A stretch of DNA of 42,799 nucleotides from Streptomyces hayashii (GTDB lineage Bacteria; Actinomycetota; Actinomycetes; Streptomycetales; Streptomycetaceae), in contig NZ_JAHHIU010000123.1 of assembly GCF_024539815.1 (NCBI RefSeq), positions 1 to 42,799 on the forward strand, given 5' to 3'. The position numbers and the translations under genes are program-made. This document shows positions 31,075-38,383 of this stretch, piece by piece (position 1 is the first letter of the stretch; every line of letters starts with the position of its first letter). The notes under the pieces are model-generated. The model searched no databases. It worked only from the letters and a program-made list of their open reading frames with translations, and was not told the origin of the DNA.

Positions 31075-33075
31075 TCAGCCGATCTGAGCGTTCTTGGACA
31101 CGGTCACCTGGTCGATGTCGGAGGTGCGCACGGTCACGGCGATCTTCCACTCGCCGGCCATGGGGATCTGCACCGCGTTCGCCGCCCAGTGGCCGGTGGT
31201 GATGTGGTCGGGGGCGACGGGCAGCGGTCCGATGTCCTTGGCTTCGAGGGTGAAGGCGACCTTGACCTCGGGCACGTCGAAGGCGCGGCCGTTGGGTCGG
31301 GTCACGTAGACGTGCATCTCGTTGGCGCCGGCGCGTGCGGGGTCGAGGTCGACGCTGACCACGCCCTTGCCGTCCGTGCCGCCGGTGTCGAAGGACATGT
31401 CCAGGGTCAGCGCGCCGGAGGTGGAGTCCGACGAGGACGAGGCGGACGAGGAGGAGCCGGTGGCCCTGGCGGCCTCCTGCTCCGTGCGGCCGGGCTCGGT
31501 CGACGTCAGCACCGTGGTGACGGCGAGCAGTACGACGGCGACACCGGTCTCCGCGAGCACCGAGCGCCGCAGACCGAAACGGTCGGCGTCGGAGTTCCGC
31601 AGCTTCTTCTCCCGTGTGGCGTCGACGGCGGCCTGTTGGCGGGCGAGCTGGGCGGCCCGCTCGTCGCTTCCGGAGACGGACTTGGCGCCCTTGGCGCCTT
31701 TCGCGCCGCGTCCGCCGTCGCCGGTGGTCGTGCCGGCGGCGTCCCCCGACCGCTTGCCTGCCGTGACCACGGACTTCTCGGCCGGGGACGTGCATGCGTC
31801 AGCGGCGGACGTCGAGGCGGCCGTTCCGGTCGCCGCCTCGGATGTCGTGTCCGCCAGCCGCGCGGTCCACCGGCGTGAGATCCAGGCGATGCCGACGAGC
31901 AGCGCGACGAGCCCGATCTTGACGAGGAGCAGTTGTCCGTAGCGGGTGTCGGTGAAGGCGGACCAGGAGCCGAGCTGGCGCCACGACTGGTAGACGCCGG
32001 TGGCGACCAGGGCGAGGACGCTGCCGAAGGCGACCTGGGAGAACCGCCGGACGGCGACGCCCTCGACGGGCCGGTCGGCGGGCGCCCGGTACAGCGCGAC
32101 GAGGAGCGCGGCGAGTCCGCCGAGCCAGGTGGCGACGGCCAGCAGGTGCAGCACGTCGACGGGCATCGCGATGCCCGGCTGCAAACCGGTCGAGGCGTGC
32201 TCGGCCATGGCCCAGCTCGCCGCGAGCCCGGCGGACACGACGGTTCCGCCGATCGCGAGTCCGAAGGTCAGGTCCCGCTTCTCCTCGTCCTCCCGCTTGT
32301 CGTAGGCGCCGAAGAGCACGGCGATGAACAGCGCGGCCGCGGCGAGCAGCAGCAGCCGGGAGACGAGGGCCGCGCCGGTCTTGGTCTGCAGGACCTGTCC
32401 GAGGAGGTCGAGGTCGAAGACGTCTGCGAGCTTTCCCGAGCCGGCGTAGGAGCCGCGCAGGAGCAGCAGGAACAGGGTGGCGGCGGTCATCGCGAGCCAG
32501 CCGGAGAGGACGAGCCGCTGCATGGCGCGCACCCCGGTGCCGCGCGGCCAGCAGGCCAGCACGAAGACGGCCCCGCCGACCATCACGATGAACCCGGCGT
32601 ACGACGCGTAGCGTCCGAAGCCGTACAGCCAGCCGACGACCCCGCCGCCGGCCACCTGGTCGGACACCGACACGGTGGTCTTGGAGGGGGAGCCGATGGA
32701 GAAGGTGTAGGCGCCCGCGACGGGGTGGCTGTCGGCGGAGACGACCTGGTAGGTCACGGTGTACGTGCCGTCGGGCAGCCCCGAGTGGAGCTGGACCGCG
32801 TAGGTGGCGCCGCTCACCTCGGACGGTTTGCCGGTGTCCACCCGGGCGCCCTGGGGGTCCAGGACGCGCACGGAGTCGTCGCTCATCGAGACGGTCTCGG
32901 AGAAGGTCAGCGACACCTGAGTGGGCGCCTTGTCGACCACCACCCCCTGCGCGGGGTCGCTGCCGGTCAGTGCGGCGTGCGCGGACGCGGGTCCGGCGGC
33001 GGCCAGGAGCGCGCCGGCGACCGCCAGGAACAGCAGCACGAGCATCCGGACGCGGGGGGCGATGGTCTGCGTCAA
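31075..33075 (-). CDS. copCD: Copper transport protein, CopC-CopD fusion (YcnJ-like)
   Basis: 666 aa from TTG 33075, chosen because GGGAGG lies 7 bases upstream, directly after the ecuC stop. Signal peptide residues 1-34, then a CopC domain starting HAALTGSDP (N-terminal copper-binding His after cleavage) with DSHPVAG (second His). A CopD membrane region of about eight helices follows (about 160-430), including HASTGLQPG and DVLHLLAVATWLGG. A low-complexity Ala/Thr/Ser/Gly cytoplasmic linker (about 430-510) precedes a further membrane helix and a C-terminal FixH/YtkA-like domain (MHVYVTRPNGRAFDVPEV). It imports or handles copper at the membrane and is operonic with sco, ecuC and dtpA. Confidence 0.9.
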   Translation of the reverse strand: MTQTIAPRVRMLVLLFLAVAGALLAAAGPASAHAALTGSDPAQGVVVDKAPTQVSLTFSETVSMSDDSVRVLDPQGARVDTGKPSEVSGATYAVQLHSGLPDGTYTVTYQVVSADSHPVAGAYTFSIGSPSKTTVSVSDQVAGGGVVGWLYGFGRYASYAGFIVMVGGAVFVLACWPRGTGVRAMQRLVLSGWLAMTAATLFLLLLRGSYAGSGKLADVFDLDLLGQVLQTKTGAALVSRLLLLAAAALFIAVLFGAYDKREDEEKRDLTFGLAIGGTVVSAGLAASWAMAEHASTGLQPGIAMPVDVLHLLAVATWLGGLAALLVALYRAPADRPVEGVAVRRFSQVAFGSVLALVATGVYQSWRQLGSWSAFTDTRYGQLLLVKIGLVALLVGIAWISRRWTARLADTTSEAATGTAASTSAADACTSPAEKSVVTAGKRSGDAAGTTTGDGGRGAKGAKGAKSVSGSDERAAQLARQQAAVDATREKKLRNSDADRFGLRRSVLAETGVAVVLLAVTTVLTSTEPGRTEQEAARATGSSSSASSSSDSTSGALTLDMSFDTGGTDGKGVVSVDLDPARAGANEMHVYVTRPNGRAFDVPEVKVAFTLEAKDIGPLPVAPDHITTGHWAANAVQIPMAGEWKIAVTVRTSDIDQVTVSKNAQIG

Positions 33076-33088
33076 GGTGGTCCCTCCC

Positions 33089-33559
33089 TCAGTGGCCGGT
33101 CTTGGGGATGTACGTGGCGGACTCCACCGGGATCTCAACCTTGAGGGGGTCGGAGGCGGCGAAGTGCAGTTGGACGGTCACGGTCTCGCCCTGTACCGGC
33201 CTGCTCTTCAGCATCTCGAACATCAGGTGGTTCCCGCCGCTCTTGAACACGAGTTGACCGTGTGCGGGCACGTCGAGGGAGCTGACCTGTTCCATCGACG
33301 ATCCGACGGTTCTGTGGAGGGTCACGTGGCCTGCGGCGGAGCTGGTGACGGAGGTCAGCTCGTCCTTCGCGTCGCCCTTGTTGACGATGGTGAGGAAGCC
33401 GGCGGCCATGGTGTCGGAGACGGGTTGCGGGATGTAGGCGGCCTGGACGGACAGGTCCGGGGCGCCGGGCGAGTCCGACCCGCAGCCCGCCAGCAGCAGG
33501 GTGCCCGTGACCATGGCCGCGGGCACGGCGAGAAGCCGCGCGGACCGCGTCGGCCTCAC
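33089..33559 (-). CDS. ecuC: Extracytoplasmic copper chaperone (PCuAC family lipoprotein)
   Basis: 156 aa from GTG 33559, overlapping the sco stop by 4 bases, with GGGGAG upstream. Lipoprotein signal with lipobox LLLAGC (Cys26). The PCuAC copper motif H-x10-M-x21-H-x-M is exact: the His in HVTLH, Met in SSMEQ, and His/Met in NHLMF. It binds Cu(I) outside the cell and passes copper to Sco and cytochrome c oxidase or GlxA. It overlaps sco and is followed 13 bases later by copCD. Confidence 0.95.
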   Translation of the reverse strand: MRPTRSARLLAVPAAMVTGTLLLAGCGSDSPGAPDLSVQAAYIPQPVSDTMAAGFLTIVNKGDAKDELTSVTSSAAGHVTLHRTVGSSMEQVSSLDVPAHGQLVFKSGGNHLMFEMLKSRPVQGETVTVQLHFAASDPLKVEIPVESATYIPKTGH

Positions 33560-34203
33560 GGGTTCTCCCCCTTGACGATCTTGGGAAGGTCCTTGGTGTA
33601 GTCGTCGACCGTGGCGTCCTCGCCGTACAGCAGGTAGCCCGCGTTCGTCTTCGGGGAGAAGGCGACGACCTGGGTGCCGTGGGTGGAGACGATCTTGCCG
33701 TTCTTGTCCTTGTGCGGCGCCTCCACGGTGATGCCGAGGCGGTAGGCGGCGGCCTGGACGGTGGCGAACTTCCCGGTCAGGCCGACGACCGCGGGGTCGA
33801 TGCCCTTGAGCCACTTGCCGAGTGCCGCCGGGGTGTCGCGGTCCGGGTCGGTGGTGACGAACACGACGCGCAACGCGTCCTGCTCGGCCTTGGGAAGCTG
33901 CTTCTTGGCGACGGCGATGTTGTTCATCGTCAGCGGGCAGACGTCGGGGCAGTTGGTGTAGCCGAAGTAGATCAGCGTCGGCCGGCCGGCCGTCTCCTTG
34001 CGGAGGTCGTACGGCTTGCCCTGGGTGTCGGTGAGCACCAGGGCGGGCTTGGTGAAGGGCTGGTCGAGCACGGTGACGGGCCGCTGCTGTGCCTCCTGGG
34101 AGACGGAGGCCACGGGACTGCCGCTGTCTTCGCTGCCGCAGGCGGAGAGGGTGAGGGTGGCGGCCGCGAGCAGCGCGGCCACGGCGTACGTCTTCTTGCG
34201 CAT
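33556..34203 (-). CDS. sco: Sco (SCO1/SenC) copper metallochaperone, lipoprotein
   Basis: 215 aa. Lipobox LTLSAC (Cys22). Thioredoxin-fold SCO1/SenC domain: the copper-binding CxxxC in TNCPDVCPLT (Cys85, Cys89) and the third ligand His in IVSTHGTQV. Also VTTDPDRDTPAALGKWL. It delivers copper to the CuA site of heme-copper oxidases and, in Streptomyces, to GlxA. The ATG at 34203 has only a weak ribosome site (GGGA). It is first gene of sco-ecuC-copCD-dtpA; a hairpin separates it from the ycnI-like gene. Confidence 0.96.
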   Translation of the reverse strand: MRKKTYAVAALLAAATLTLSACGSEDSGSPVASVSQEAQQRPVTVLDQPFTKPALVLTDTQGKPYDLRKETAGRPTLIYFGYTNCPDVCPLTMNNIAVAKKQLPKAEQDALRVVFVTTDPDRDTPAALGKWLKGIDPAVVGLTGKFATVQAAAYRLGITVEAPHKDKNGKIVSTHGTQVVAFSPKTNAGYLLYGEDATVDDYTKDLPKIVKGENP

Positions 34204-34234
34204 AGAGAAATGTCCCAGATGTGTGATATCCGGC

Positions 34235-34299
34235 GCGCACCGGGGGCTCGGAGCGGGTGTACGGGAAGGGTGTACGGATGGCCGTGCACCCCGGTGCGC
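34235..34299 (-). terminator. Hairpins between ycnI-like gene and sco
   Basis: GCGCACCGGGG (34235-34245) pairs with CCCCGGTGCGC (34289-34299). Alternatively, a compact stem GGGTGTACGG-atgg-CCGTGCACCC (34268-34291, one G-U type mismatch) can form. It may end ycnI transcription or attenuate sco. Confidence 0.55.
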
Positions 34300-34350
34300 A
34301 CCGTCGGGAGCCGGCGTCGGGCGGCGGCGGCCGTCCGACGCGGGCGTGGG

Positions 34351-35112
34351 TCAGGCCTCGGTGGCGGTGGTGCGGCGGCGGCCGGCGAGCACGCCGTACG
34401 CGACGCCGGCGGCGCCGACGACGATGCCGACCACGGCGAGGACCCGGGCGGTGGTGTCGCCGCCGTCGGAGTCGGCGGCCGCCTCGGTCTTGGTGGCGGT
34501 CGCCTTGGCGTCGTCGGACTTGTCGGAGGCGTCCTCGGCGGCGGCGCCGTGGTGGCCGTCCTTGGAGGCGGCGGTCAGGGCGAGCACGGGGGCCGGGTTC
34601 TCGGGCTCCTCGGCACCGTCCTCCTGGACCTCGATCCAGCGCACGACCTCCTTGTCGGAGTACGTCTGGATCGCCTTGAAGACCAGTTCGTCGGCGTCCT
34701 CGGGCAGCGCGCCGACGGACACCGGGAACTTCTGGAAGAAGCCGGGCTGGACGCCCCCGGCGGTGGCGGTCCAGGTGATCTTGGAGACCGCCTCGGAGAT
34801 CTGCTTGCCGTGCACCTCGATGGGCTTGGCGAGCTTCGCCTTGGTGACGTCGATCTTCCAGCCCTGGATCGGCTCGGGCATCGCGGAGGCCAGCGGGTGG
34901 TCGGTCGGGAAGGCGACTTCGAGCTTGGCGGTCGAGGCGTTGTCCCGCTCGTTGGGGACCTTGAAGTCGACGACCGCGTAGCCGCCCTTGGCCGCGGCGC
35001 CCTCGGCGGCGACGCTGACGTGGGCGAGGGCGGGCGAGGACAGGGCGAGGACGCCGACCCCGGAGACGGCAGCGGCGGCGGCGACGCGGGTGGCGATACG
35101 AGAGGCCTTCAT
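34351..35112 (-). CDS. YcnI-like (DUF1775) copper-binding membrane protein
   Basis: 253 aa from ATG 35112 (a GTG at 35124 is an alternative). Signal peptide followed by ALAHVSV, leaving an N-terminal His after cleavage as in copper-binding DUF1775 proteins. The domain runs about 35-185 (PNERDNASTAKLEVAFPTDHP, GWKIDVTKAKL, ITWTATAGGVQPGFFQKFPV). An acidic Asp/Ala/Thr linker (SDKSDDAKATATKTEA) and a C-terminal transmembrane helix (VVGIVVGAAGVAYGVLAG) with basic RRRTT anchor it. It pairs with PCuAC/YcnJ genes in many actinobacteria. It is downstream of the membrane protein at 35240. Confidence 0.9.
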   Translation of the reverse strand: MKASRIATRVAAAAAVSGVGVLALSSPALAHVSVAAEGAAAKGGYAVVDFKVPNERDNASTAKLEVAFPTDHPLASAMPEPIQGWKIDVTKAKLAKPIEVHGKQISEAVSKITWTATAGGVQPGFFQKFPVSVGALPEDADELVFKAIQTYSDKEVVRWIEVQEDGAEEPENPAPVLALTAASKDGHHGAAAEDASDKSDDAKATATKTEAAADSDGGDTTARVLAVVGIVVGAAGVAYGVLAGRRRTTATEA

Positions 35113-35239
35113 GACAGGGAGCACTCCACTCTGAGTGAGTCTGTGGCTGAGGAGGCGTGCGCACGGATGTGCGCACGCGCGCGTGCCGCACGACGGCGGC
35201 CGCGCTCCCCGGTCGTGGTGGAGTGCTGGTCGTGTCGTG

Positions 35240-36109
35240 TCAGGCAGCGAGGACGAGAGGGCACGCGCGCGGGGGCCCTCGCCTGATCACCGAGTGCTGG
35301 AGTGCGGTGATGCGGGGAGCGGCCGGAGTGAGCCGCGCGGCGCACGGGACGCGCGGTCCCGTTCCGGGCGCGGACGGCAGTCCCGCGAGCAGGGCGCGCA
35401 CCAGCGCGAGTGCCCCGCGCAGGGACCGTACGAGCGCCCCCTCGGCGACTCCGTGGGCCGACAGGGCGAGCAGCCGCAGCAGGGCCGTGTCGCCGCGTCG
35501 CAGCACCCAGCCCGCGGCGACGGCCGCCAGGACATGGCCCAGCAGCATCGGCAGGGAGGGCAGCAGGGAGACCGGTGAGCCGGCCGCGGACAGGATGTCC
35601 CCGGAGTGACGCATCGAGCCCATCCCGGTCATGCCGTCCATGGCCGTCGTGCTGCCGCCGCTGCCCCCGCCGACGGGGTACAGCCGGGCGTTGACCAGGA
35701 TCTTCTGGGCCTCGGCCGGGCTGAGCGCGGCCGCCGTGGCCCCGCACACCAGCCGGGCCGCCCGGGCGACGAGCGTGGCGTCCGTCCCGGACAGCCGGGC
35801 GGAGGCGTCGGCGGAGAGCGTGGCGGACGCGGTGACGGTGTGCTGGCCCAGTCCGAAGAGGGTGTGCAGCGCGCTCTGTCCGACCGCGAGCAGGGCCGCG
35901 ATGCCGGGCAGCGAACGCTCGCGCCCGGCGAGCGGCGCCACGACCGCGAGGACGCCCAGGAACCCGGCGCCCAGCGTCCACAGCGGGACGACGGCGCAGG
36001 AGGCCGTCGAGTGTCCGGCGGCGGCCAGCACGACGCAGACCGCGGCGAACACCGCGGCCCGCAGCAGCCGTAGATCGCGACCGGAGCGTTCGCTGTGGGG
36101 GGCAGTCAT
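35240..36109 (-). CDS. Unknown membrane protein of the copper cluster
   Basis: 289 aa. About six hydrophobic segments, opening LLRAAVFAAVCVVLAAAGHSTAS, then VPLWTLGAGFLGVLAVVAPL and LLGHVLAAVAAGWVLRRGD. A Met/His-containing extracellular loop GMTGMGSMRHSGD lies between the third and fourth segments, and HSTASC and GQSALHTLFGLGQHT bring further His/Cys, so copper contact is plausible but unproven. The ATG at 36109 has no strong ribosome site. It is the first gene of the leftward cluster and divergent from the RsbW-like gene at 36351. Confidence 0.75.
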   Translation of the reverse strand: MTAPHSERSGRDLRLLRAAVFAAVCVVLAAAGHSTASCAVVPLWTLGAGFLGVLAVVAPLAGRERSLPGIAALLAVGQSALHTLFGLGQHTVTASATLSADASARLSGTDATLVARAARLVCGATAAALSPAEAQKILVNARLYPVGGGSGGSTTAMDGMTGMGSMRHSGDILSAAGSPVSLLPSLPMLLGHVLAAVAAGWVLRRGDTALLRLLALSAHGVAEGALVRSLRGALALVRALLAGLPSAPGTGPRVPCAARLTPAAPRITALQHSVIRRGPPRACPLVLAA

Positions 36110-36142
36110 GGCGGGCTCATCATCGCACTGGCCTTACCGCGG

Positions 36143-36325
36143 CCATACGGCAGGTCCATAAGGTCCCCCCGATGCGGAAGATCACCTTCTGGTATGACTG
36201 GTACGACTGATGCCGACGAGTCCCGCATACACCGATTCCAGGCATGCGTGCATCCCCCATATGGGCGGCATCACGGGGAAATCGCGCTTACATACGGCCC
36301 GGTGCGGCAATACGTATCGGTATGT
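36143..36325. promoter_or_regulatory. Repeated CATAC/GTATG motifs in the divergent intergenic region
   Basis: CCATACGG (36143), CCATAAGG (36156), tandem GGTATGACT/GGTACGACT (36191-36208), CATAC (36226), CCATATGG (36257), ACATACGG (36290), the palindrome ATACGTAT (36310) and GGTATGT (36319) fall within 183 bases between the copper-cluster membrane gene and the RsbW-like gene. The repeats suggest a regulator-binding region. Confidence 0.4.
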
Positions 36326-36350
36326 CGAGCCGCAGCCAGGAGGCTGGAGC

Positions 36351-36806
36351 ATGAGCATCTGGTGGTCACTCCATCTGCGGCGCGACGCTGCGAGCGTTCC
36401 GCTCGCCCGCCGCCTGCTGCTCGGCACCATGGAGACGGCGGGCGTCGATCCCGACGTCAGTTACGACCTCTCCGTGGCCCTGAGCGAGGCCTGCGCCAAC
36501 GCCGTCGAACATGGCGGCGACACCGCGCACGGCGGCTGTTCGGAGGCGTACCGCGTCACCGCCTACCTCGACGGCGAGACGTGCCGGATCGAGGTCGCCG
36601 ACTCGGGCCCCGGGTTCACCGCCGAACGTCCCGCGCCCGTACCGGTGCGCACGAGCGGCGACGCCGAGCACGGCCGGGGCCTCTTCCTCATCCAGGAGCT
36701 CGCCGACCACGTCCACATCGGCAACAAACCGGGGCGCGTCGGAGCCGTGGTGAGCTTCGACAAGATCCTCAAGTGGCGCAAGGGCGCCCCGCTGATCGCC
36801 GTCTGA
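36351..36806 (+). CDS. RsbW/SpoIIAB-like ATP-binding protein (anti-sigma type)
   Basis: 151 aa from ATG 36351 (MSIWWSLHLRRDA); AGGAGG about 6 bases upstream decides this start over the ATG at 36213. HATPase_c (GHKL) fold with N-box SEACANAVEHG, G1 ADSGPGF, and G2 HGRGLFLIQELADHV. This is the size and motif set of the large Streptomyces family of serine-kinase-like anti-sigma factors/regulators. No sigma factor or anti-anti-sigma gene is adjacent, so the partner is unknown. The C-terminus KWRKGAPLIAV is short. The upstream region carries repeated CATAC motifs. Confidence 0.88.
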   Translation: MSIWWSLHLRRDAASVPLARRLLLGTMETAGVDPDVSYDLSVALSEACANAVEHGGDTAHGGCSEAYRVTAYLDGETCRIEVADSGPGFTAERPAPVPVRTSGDAEHGRGLFLIQELADHVHIGNKPGRVGAVVSFDKILKWRKGAPLIAV

Positions 36807-36903
36807 CCCGCTGTATGACCCGCCGTCAGGCCGACTGCCCGGCAAGGGACTTCGGACATGCAGCCGGACGGACGCAGGGCGGGGCGCTGCTGTGATCGGG
36901 AGG

Positions 36904-38157
36904 TCAGGCCGCCGTCGGGGCCAGCCGCTGCGGCGTCTGCGTCGTCCGGCCCACGGCCGCCCGGCGCGCCGCCGGACCCATCGCGTACGACGCCGCCACC
37001 ATCGCCGCACCCAGCAGCAGCCAGCCCGGCGTGCCCCACTCGACCAGGAGCCAGGTCAGAACCAGGGGGCCCAGGGTGCGGGCCACCGTGACGCCGGTGC
37101 CGAACAGCCCCTGGTACTCGCCGACGCGATCGGCCGGGGCGAGGTCGAAGGAGAGCTGCCACGAGCCCGCCGACTGCCCCATCTCGGCCGCCGCCTGCAG
37201 CACCGACCCCAGCACCAGCACGCCCGCCGCCACCCACGGCGAGGCCCCGGCTGACAGGGCGAACACCGCGCACGCGGCGCACATCACCCAGCCCGCGCGC
37301 CGCACCGCGCGCGTGGCGCTCTCCAGCCCGCGCACGCCCCGCGCCATCCGCACCTGGAACACCGTCACCGCGGCCGTGTTGAGCACGAACAGCGCGGACA
37401 CCAGCCAGGCGGGCGCCCCGGTCCGTTCGGTGATCCACAGCGGCAGCACCAGGCTCAGCAGCGGCATCCTCAGCAGCAGCACGGTGTTGAGGAGCGCCAC
37501 GAGCGCGTAGGGGCGATCGCGCAGCACGCCCAGGGCGTTTCCACCCGGCCGCGCTGTTCCGGGAGCGACCCGGGGCAGTCCGGCGAGCAGCAGCGCGCAC
37601 ACCAGGAAGCTCACCGCGTCGACCACGAACACCGCGAGGTACGCCTCCCTCGTCCCGGCGTGCAGCGCGAGCCCGCCGAGCCCCGCGCCGACCGCCAGAC
37701 CCGCGTTCAGGGTCGCCTGGAGCCGCGCCAGCAGCCCCGTCCGCTCCCCGGCGGGCGCCAGACCGGCGAGCAGCGCCTGGCGGGCCGCCGCGAGCCCCGA
37801 CTGCGCGGCCGCGTAGGCGCACGCGACGAGGACGAAGGGCACGAAGCCGCGCACCAGGGTGAAGGACGCCACCGCGAGGGCGGTCGCCAGCGCCAGCAGC
37901 ACCGCCGTGCCGCGCGCCCCACGCCGGTCGGCCAACCGACCAAGGGGCACTCCCGCCAGCGAGCCCACCGCCCACCCGAGGGTCAGCGCGAGCCCCACGC
38001 GCGCGGGAGCGAGACCGATCACCTGGGTGAAGTACAGGGCCGACGTCGTGTAGTAGGCGCCGTCCCCGACCGAGTTGCTCAACTGCGCGAGCGCGAGCAG
38101 CCGTTGCGGGGACGTCCGCCGCGCCGCGGTCCGCTGCGGGGAGGTCTTCGTCGTCAT
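36904..38157 (-). CDS. MFS transporter
   Basis: 417 aa from ATG 38157 (MTTKTSPQRTAARRT). Twelve hydrophobic segments; the loop 2-3 motif GVPLGRLADRRGAR is the canonical MFS signature (G-x3-D-R-x-G-R variant). Further segments include LLSLVLPLWITER and EYQGLFGTGVTVARTLGPL. It resembles the drug-export-type DHA1 group, but the substrate is unknown. The upstream region has two CCAAT direct repeats and a -10-like TAGCGT that would give a leaderless mRNA. The MocR regulator upstream is on the same strand and is the likely controller. Confidence 0.9.
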   Translation of the reverse strand: MTTKTSPQRTAARRTSPQRLLALAQLSNSVGDGAYYTTSALYFTQVIGLAPARVGLALTLGWAVGSLAGVPLGRLADRRGARGTAVLLALATALAVASFTLVRGFVPFVLVACAYAAAQSGLAAARQALLAGLAPAGERTGLLARLQATLNAGLAVGAGLGGLALHAGTREAYLAVFVVDAVSFLVCALLLAGLPRVAPGTARPGGNALGVLRDRPYALVALLNTVLLLRMPLLSLVLPLWITERTGAPAWLVSALFVLNTAAVTVFQVRMARGVRGLESATRAVRRAGWVMCAACAVFALSAGASPWVAAGVLVLGSVLQAAAEMGQSAGSWQLSFDLAPADRVGEYQGLFGTGVTVARTLGPLVLTWLLVEWGTPGWLLLGAAMVAASYAMGPAARRAAVGRTTQTPQRLAPTAA

Positions 38158-38164
38158 GAGAACG

Positions 38165-38225
38165 ACGCTAGAGGCGATATGGGCCGGTGGGCAGCACCAA
38201 TTCGACGGCTGTTCAGTGGTCCAAT
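38165..38225 (-). promoter_or_regulatory. Putative MocR-type operator and leaderless promoter of the MFS gene
   Basis: TAGCGT (38170-38165 on minus) lies 7 bases before the ATG at 38157. Two direct CCAAT motifs (38197-38201 and 38221-38225, read ATTGG on minus) are 24 bases apart immediately upstream of the expected -35 position, which itself is poor, as in activator-dependent promoters. Confidence 0.4.
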
Positions 38226-38227
38226 CA

Positions 38228-38316
38228 CGGACGCAGGGACGCAGGAACGCACGGACGCACGAGTGCATGGGCGCAGGGACGCGTTGGCGCACGGACGCGT
38301 TGGCGCATGGTCGCAC
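38228..38316. repeat. Degenerate GGACGCA tandem repeats
   Basis: GGACGCA/GGAACGCA/GGCGCA copies run through 38228-38316, including two adjacent 16-base units GGACGCGTTGGCGCAC (38277-38292 and 38293-38308; one mismatch). They lie between the MocR stop and the MFS promoter. Confidence 0.65.
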
Positions 38317-38383
38317 GGGTGGCCGTCCGGCCGGCCCGACGGCGGTCCTCCTCGTCGATCGCGTTCCCGGCCCCCGGCCCGGC

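Noticed and set aside
34204..34350. CsoR-type copper operator upstream of sco
   Set aside because: I looked for an ATACCCC...GGGGTAT palindrome and found none; only GC-rich hairpins are present.
33560..35191. A 700-residue frame that would fuse ecuC to upstream sequence
   Set aside because: The upstream part is an Arg-rich shadow of sco and the ycnI-like gene; ecuC has its own GTG, ribosome site and lipoprotein signal.
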